DNA from: Butyrivibrio sp.
GTDB lineage: Bacteria; Bacillota_A; Clostridia; Lachnospirales; Lachnospiraceae
Reading direction: 5' to 3'
Length of the DNA stretch: 17,297 bases
Assembly: GCA_024690635.1 (NCBI GenBank)
Contig: JAILOW010000192.1
Location: 1 to 17,297 of the forward strand
The notes under the pieces were generated by a model that was given only the letters and a program-made list of their open reading frames with translations, made no database searches and was not told the origin of the DNA. The position numbers were made by a program, and so were the translations under genes. Numbering within the stretch: the first letter of the stretch is position 1; each line of letters begins with the position of its first letter. Shown piece by piece: positions 13,721 to 17,297 of this stretch.

Positions 13721-14192
13721 CCATAAGGCCACGGTTCATGGAAAGCGCCGTAACATCCTCATTGAGACTGTATTTTCCGTAGGTAAGACCTGCATATACA
13801 GTCTGGGTATTTCCCATAAGGCTGCTGCTTGCATCCATCTTTTCAAGCTCCTTGTAAGCGTCATGGAGCTGCAAAAAGTTCTGCTTTACTCTCCAGATGC
13901 GGTGCATGCTGTGGCTTGCCCCTGCTGCCGTCAGCTCTTTCTTGGAAAAAAGATAGATGCTGTGGAGATTTCTTGCAAGCTCATAATTTAGATCCAGTGA
14001 ATGGATCAGCTCATCGATGCAGGCATGCACGTGATTAAGACTTGTATCAGCGCAGTCTTTTTTACCTACACTGATATAATCCAAAGCTTCATCCATGTAG
14101 TCGATGGCCATCTCGTAGATGATGGTTATGAGCTGGGTCTTGTTGGCCTGAGTTATCTTAAGCGTATATTCCTGTTTCTTTTCCTGTGTCAT
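13716..14192 (-). CDS. fliS: FliS-like flagellin chaperone
   Basis: This is a small helical cytoplasmic protein that would bind the C-terminus of flagellin and stop it polymerising before export. The 158 residues show a FliS-like first helix segment ANKTQLITIIYEMAIDYMDEA (16-36; family form PxxLIxMLYDGAI), a second long helix around 48-88 and another at 97-120. Its place directly after flagellin (27-nt gap, no terminator between) is the standard fliC-fliS arrangement. It is longer than the usual 120-135 residues owing to a tail after about 122 that ends in NRGLMA. AGAGGATGAG precedes the ATG. The identity rests on weak similarity plus context. Confidence 0.8.
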   Translation of the reverse strand: MTQEKKQEYTLKITQANKTQLITIIYEMAIDYMDEALDYISVGKKDCADTSLNHVHACIDELIHSLDLNYELARNLHSIYLFSKKELTAAGASHSMHRIWRVKQNFLQLHDAYKELEKMDASSSLMGNTQTVYAGLTYGKYSLNEDVTALSMNRGLMA

Positions 14193-14219
14193 ATTCTCAT
14201 CCTCTCAAATAAACTTAGA

Positions 14220-15395
14220 TTACTGAAGGAGCTGCAGAACTGTAGAAGGTCTCTCGTTGGCCTGTGCCATCATGGAGATTCCTGCCTGTGACAGAACCTG
14301 CTGTGTTGAATATGTGGTCATTTCTTCAGCCATATCCACATCCATAATTCTGGAATAAGCTGCTGTCATGTTCTCAACTGTGATATCAAGATTTGAAACT
14401 GTGTGCTCAAGTCTGTTCTGATAAGCACCAAGGCGGCTTCTGATGTTGCTGACAACTGAAATAGCGCCCTTTACGCAGTCGATGGCTTCTCTGGCACCGA
14501 TTGCATTGGACATATCAAGGTTGTAAAGGCCAAGAGTTCTAAGGGATACAGTAGGGATCCTGATGTCCATTGTCTGTCCCTCGTTGGCACCAACCTGCAT
14601 TGTCATTGCACCTGTATTTAGCAGATCAAGAGTGATGGTTCCTTCAAACACTCTGTCGATCTGAATCTGAACCTTTTTACCTGTTGCATCCTCAAGAGTA
14701 AGCACGTCTTCGTTTACAGTAGCGGTCATTCCGCTGGGCATATAGTCATTGCCGTCGGAATCAAGGATCCTGATAGCGCTCTCGCTGCCGCCCTCAAAGA
14801 AGATACCTCTCTTGTTTTCACCTGTTGAACCCTCAAGCTCAAGGTAACTTACGTTAACGCCGGTGATGGTATATTTTCCCTGCTCCATAAGATCTGAGTA
14901 ACCGATAACCTTAACATCAGGGTCTGTATATGTAGCGTTGGGGTTTTCGCCGACAGTGGCATATCCGCGCAGATCAAAAGAACCGTCCAGTATGCACTGA
15001 CCGTTGAACTGAGTGGTTGCTGCCATTCTCTCTACTTCTTCTTTTAAGAGATGAACTTCGGACTGGATGATAGCTCTGTCATCCTCTGTAAGAGTATCAG
15101 TGCTGGCCTTTACGGCAAGCTCATTCATTCTCTGAAGGATCTCCTGGATCTCAGAGAGCGAGCCGTCTGCCACCTGAACTATAGAAATTGCATCATTGGA
15201 AGTATCCCCGGCTACGCCAAGGCCTTCTAACTGGGAATTCATTCTTCTTGACATCGCAAGGCCGGAAGGGTTGTCCTTGGCATTTACGATCTTCAGACCA
15301 CTGGAGAGTCTCCCCAGGGATTCCGAAAGAAGCTTGTCATTTCTCTGGAGTGCGTTGTTGGCGATCATTGCGGGCACATTATAATTGACTTTCAT
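14220..15395 (-). CDS. fliC: Flagellin
   Basis: This is the filament subunit, exported through the flagellar channel. The N-terminal D0/D1 block (1-140) contains ALQRNDKLLSESLGRLSSGL, NPSGLAMSRRM and LQRMNELAVKAS (87-98), the segment equivalent to the TLR5-contacting region of other flagellins. A variable region spans about 141-265. The C-terminal D1/D0 block begins at MQVGANEGQTMDI (266-278) and ends STQQVLSQAGISMMAQANERPSTVLQLLQ-like, closing in LLQ. At 391 residues it is compact. Two cysteines (C134, C307) are unusual for a flagellin. GAGGTAGG precedes the ATG. Only 27 nt separate it from the upstream gene, and I could not find a sigma-28 promoter there. Confidence 0.97.
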   Translation of the reverse strand: MKVNYNVPAMIANNALQRNDKLLSESLGRLSSGLKIVNAKDNPSGLAMSRRMNSQLEGLGVAGDTSNDAISIVQVADGSLSEIQEILQRMNELAVKASTDTLTEDDRAIIQSEVHLLKEEVERMAATTQFNGQCILDGSFDLRGYATVGENPNATYTDPDVKVIGYSDLMEQGKYTITGVNVSYLELEGSTGENKRGIFFEGGSESAIRILDSDGNDYMPSGMTATVNEDVLTLEDATGKKVQIQIDRVFEGTITLDLLNTGAMTMQVGANEGQTMDIRIPTVSLRTLGLYNLDMSNAIGAREAIDCVKGAISVVSNIRSRLGAYQNRLEHTVSNLDITVENMTAAYSRIMDVDMAEEMTTYSTQQVLSQAGISMMAQANERPSTVLQLLQ

Positions 15396-15422
15396 TTCCT
15401 ACCTCATTTCTTTGCGGCGTGA

Positions 15423-17294
15423 TCACAAGGCTTCTATAAAAGCCTTAGCCATTTTCAGAAGTGTTTGTGTCTCAAGTTTAGTATCAGCGCCTTCCGTGGC
15501 ATTTGTGTTAAACGCGCCTGCTACAGCAGGAGATGTCTGTGCGTGGTAGAGGATTGCAATATTCTCACGGCCTATGCCTGCATCCTGTATCTTTTCCGCC
15601 AGTCTTTCACACAGTCTTGTTCGTACGTCTTCGAGATATTCAGTCTGCTGAGGGCTCTGGGAATTGCCTGTTGTGAGCATTCCCTTTATGCTTCCGTCCT
15701 TTACGTAAAGACTTACAGCAACAAACCCGTATTCAATAGTCTGAATGCCGGCGTCCATCCTTGAACTTCCGGACTCATCCCGCTTTAATGTAACGTGCAT
15801 GGATATCTTTTCACCCTCGATGTTCACGGGGATCTCGTAGCTCTGCTGTCTGGCCATCTGTGTCATAACGCTGAGCTGTCTGTGCATAAGAGAGATCGCT
15901 CTCACATCCACATAGGTATCCTGTGCACCCATTAACTCTTCAGTAAGTTTATCGGAAAAATCTTCCAGAATCTTAACATACTTTTCTTCATAATCCTCTT
16001 CTTCCAGAAGATCAACCAGCTCGTCCTGCTTTTTGGCGGTATCTGCGCCGATTCTGTCCTCGGTATCCCTCCAGATCTTTCCGTCGCGCCTGTCTCTTAA
16101 ATTGGAGATCATGGCTTCAAGATTGTTGAAGGTCACCTCGATATCAGCAGCTGTAAGCTCCTTAAGAGCAGGATCCGCAGCGCGAAGAGATGCGGTATTT
16201 CTCATATCCTGAGCCTGCTGCCTTGCATACTCTCGATCCAGAGCCTCATCTTCTGCGGCGCTTCTAAGGTCATCAGCAAGTTCCGGCAAAAGAGTCTGAT
16301 TCGTGGGAGCAGCCTCCTTAAGTTTTTCAGGCTCAAGATTTTCGTAAACCACCTCAGCCTTTGCTCTGTAATATGTAAAGGCTGCGCTTATCTGCTCATC
16401 GATCCTTGCGGAAGTTCTTTCTCCCGCTGCAGTAAGTCCGCCGAACTCATCATCCACGGTGTAGTCCATGCCGCGTCTTTTTGCCTGCTGGGTTCTCATG
16501 GCGGTCAGGAGATTTCCAAGTGTCATGTCCTGTCCCGATTTCAAAAGAGCTCCGATAGCCCTGTAGTCTGTTCTCTTTAAGTTATGGAACAGTCTGTATA
16601 TTCCTATAAAGGATGCCTTTTCCTTTTCTGTTATTTCACCCTTTTTCTCAAGCTTGTATAAAAATCTTGAGTACTTTTCATCCTTCTTTTCCTTGCGCTC
16701 ATCGCTTGTCTCGCCCTGATCAAGGCTGTAGGAAAGCTCCTGAATGGTCATGGAAAGAGGATTCCTGCCCTCACGTATCAGGTCAAGCACCGCACCGGGC
16801 TTAAGTCTTTCTATAGTTGCCTGCATCTTCTGATCACAGGCTCTTACCTGCTCGATGCTACTCTTGGTGATCTCAATGCTGTTATAGCCGAGGATCCTAA
16901 GGGTTCTTCTGTTTTCGTCTGTAAGCTCTTCGCCCATATCCGCAAGGATATCGTCAACATTTCTGAAGGCCTTTTTGATGCTGTCCCCAAGATCTGCCCT
17001 TGGCGCCGTCATCATGGTTTCGTACCCTTCTCCTGCTGCCTTGAAGCGCCTTGTCATCTCTGCGGAAGTAACAGCTATCTCTGATAAAGAGATGCTCTCA
17101 AACCTTGAAGAGACACTGCCCACAACATCGCAGGGGCCTGAAGATATAAGGCTGATGCTGCGCATGGACATACTGAAAATCGCTGAACTGTTTACACCTG
17201 TGACTTTTGCACGGCTAAGATCTGCTACAGAAGCCTCATTTTCTGTGCCCTCCTGTCCAAGGAGTGCCTTAAGGCGCTCTATAAGCTCCTCCAT
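15423..17294 (-). CDS. DUF6240-like protein with FliK-C-like end (probably partial)
   Basis: At least 623 residues are visible. The frame is open to the window edge, and the ATG at 17294 may be internal, so the N-terminus is probably missing. The block at about 107-190 (AFRNVDDILADMGEELTDEN, RILGYNSIEIT, LDLIREGRNPLSMTIQEL) is what I recall from DUF6240 proteins of Lachnospiraceae. Long charged helices follow (195-480). Residues about 486-582 (YEIPVNIEGEKISMHVTLKR, GFVAVSLYVKDGSIKGMLTT, LCERLAEKIQDAGI) have the strand-strand-helix rhythm of the C-terminal domain of FliK hook-length proteins. No signal peptide or membrane helix is seen. It lies just upstream of flagellin in the same direction, which fits a flagellar role; function is not established. 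Confidence 0.68.
   Translation of the reverse strand: MEELIERLKALLGQEGTENEASVADLSRAKVTGVNSSAIFSMSMRSISLISSGPCDVVGSVSSRFESISLSEIAVTSAEMTRRFKAAGEGYETMMTAPRADLGDSIKKAFRNVDDILADMGEELTDENRRTLRILGYNSIEITKSSIEQVRACDQKMQATIERLKPGAVLDLIREGRNPLSMTIQELSYSLDQGETSDERKEKKDEKYSRFLYKLEKKGEITEKEKASFIGIYRLFHNLKRTDYRAIGALLKSGQDMTLGNLLTAMRTQQAKRRGMDYTVDDEFGGLTAAGERTSARIDEQISAAFTYYRAKAEVVYENLEPEKLKEAAPTNQTLLPELADDLRSAAEDEALDREYARQQAQDMRNTASLRAADPALKELTAADIEVTFNNLEAMISNLRDRRDGKIWRDTEDRIGADTAKKQDELVDLLEEEDYEEKYVKILEDFSDKLTEELMGAQDTYVDVRAISLMHRQLSVMTQMARQQSYEIPVNIEGEKISMHVTLKRDESGSSRMDAGIQTIEYGFVAVSLYVKDGSIKGMLTTGNSQSPQQTEYLEDVRTRLCERLAEKIQDAGIGRENIAILYHAQTSPAVAGAFNTNATEGADTKLETQTLLKMAKAFIEAL
15427..15446 (-). repeat. 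Intercistronic hairpin between the DUF6240-like gene and flagellin
   Basis: A perfect 7-bp stem (AAGGCTT/AAGCCTT) with a 6-nt loop covers the last codons of the upstream gene. No T-run follows on the minus strand, so it is not a standard terminator. It could be a processing or stabilising element for flagellin mRNA. Confidence 0.5.
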
Positions 17295-17297
17295 AGG

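Noticed and set aside
15481..15520. GCTGATAC preceded by TTTAAC as a sigma-28 promoter for flagellin
   Set aside because: The spacing (18 nt to TAAC) and both boxes deviate from TAAA-N15-GCCGATAA, and the bases are fully explained by conserved-looking codons of the upstream gene.
1..17297. CRISPR array, insertion sequence, prophage, toxin-antitoxin or restriction system
   Set aside because: I found no regularly spaced repeats, transposase motifs, integrase, terminal inverted repeats or paired small toxin-antitoxin genes on either strand.

Overview
All protein genes in this window lie on the minus strand. They suggest a motile, low-to-moderate GC Firmicute of the Lachnospiraceae (Butyrivibrio/Roseburia-like; the genus is inferred, not proven). 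The grounds are a two-subunit class I fumarase, a monoderm-type Tad (type IVb) pilus operon with DUF5702-like and FHA-domain proteins, a DUF6240-like protein beside flagellin, and sigma-A-like promoters with AGGAGG-type ribosome sites.

Layout in the direction of transcription (right to left). (1) 17297-13716, flagellar block: a DUF6240-like protein with a FliK-C-like end, cut by the window edge; then flagellin and FliS, closed by a hairpin plus T-tract terminator at 13594-13646. (2) 13510-4315, Tad pilus operon: from a recognisable promoter it runs tadZ, tadA, tadB, tadC, Flp1 pilin, a DUF5702-like protein, a TadE-like pseudopilin with two Cys/His modules, a prepilin peptidase, a second TadE-like pseudopilin, and an FHA protein with a pseudokinase-like N-terminus. 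Genes overlap or nearly touch throughout, so translation is probably coupled. (3) 4301-744, housekeeping operon: an extended -10 promoter precedes a flavodoxin-SCP2 fusion, rhomboid protease, HIT hydrolase, and fumarase alpha and beta. (4) 723-490: a stand-alone tRNA-Ser(GCU) unit with a consensus promoter and a strong terminator. (5) 273-1: two tandem rRNA-type promoters with A-tract upstream elements and a structured leader, pointing out of the window; a 16S rRNA gene very likely starts just beyond base 1.

How it works together: TadZ and the TadA ATPase with platform proteins TadB and TadC would assemble Flp1 pilin after the A24 peptidase cleaves the four prepilin-like proteins. The FHA protein could tie assembly to Ser/Thr phosphorylation. 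No secretin, TadD or outer-membrane component is present, as expected in a monoderm cell. The least described parts are a roughly 200-residue outside insert in TadC, the paired His/Cys-CxxC modules on a pseudopilin, the EssB-like look of the FHA protein's N-terminus, and the FliK-like end of the DUF6240-like protein.
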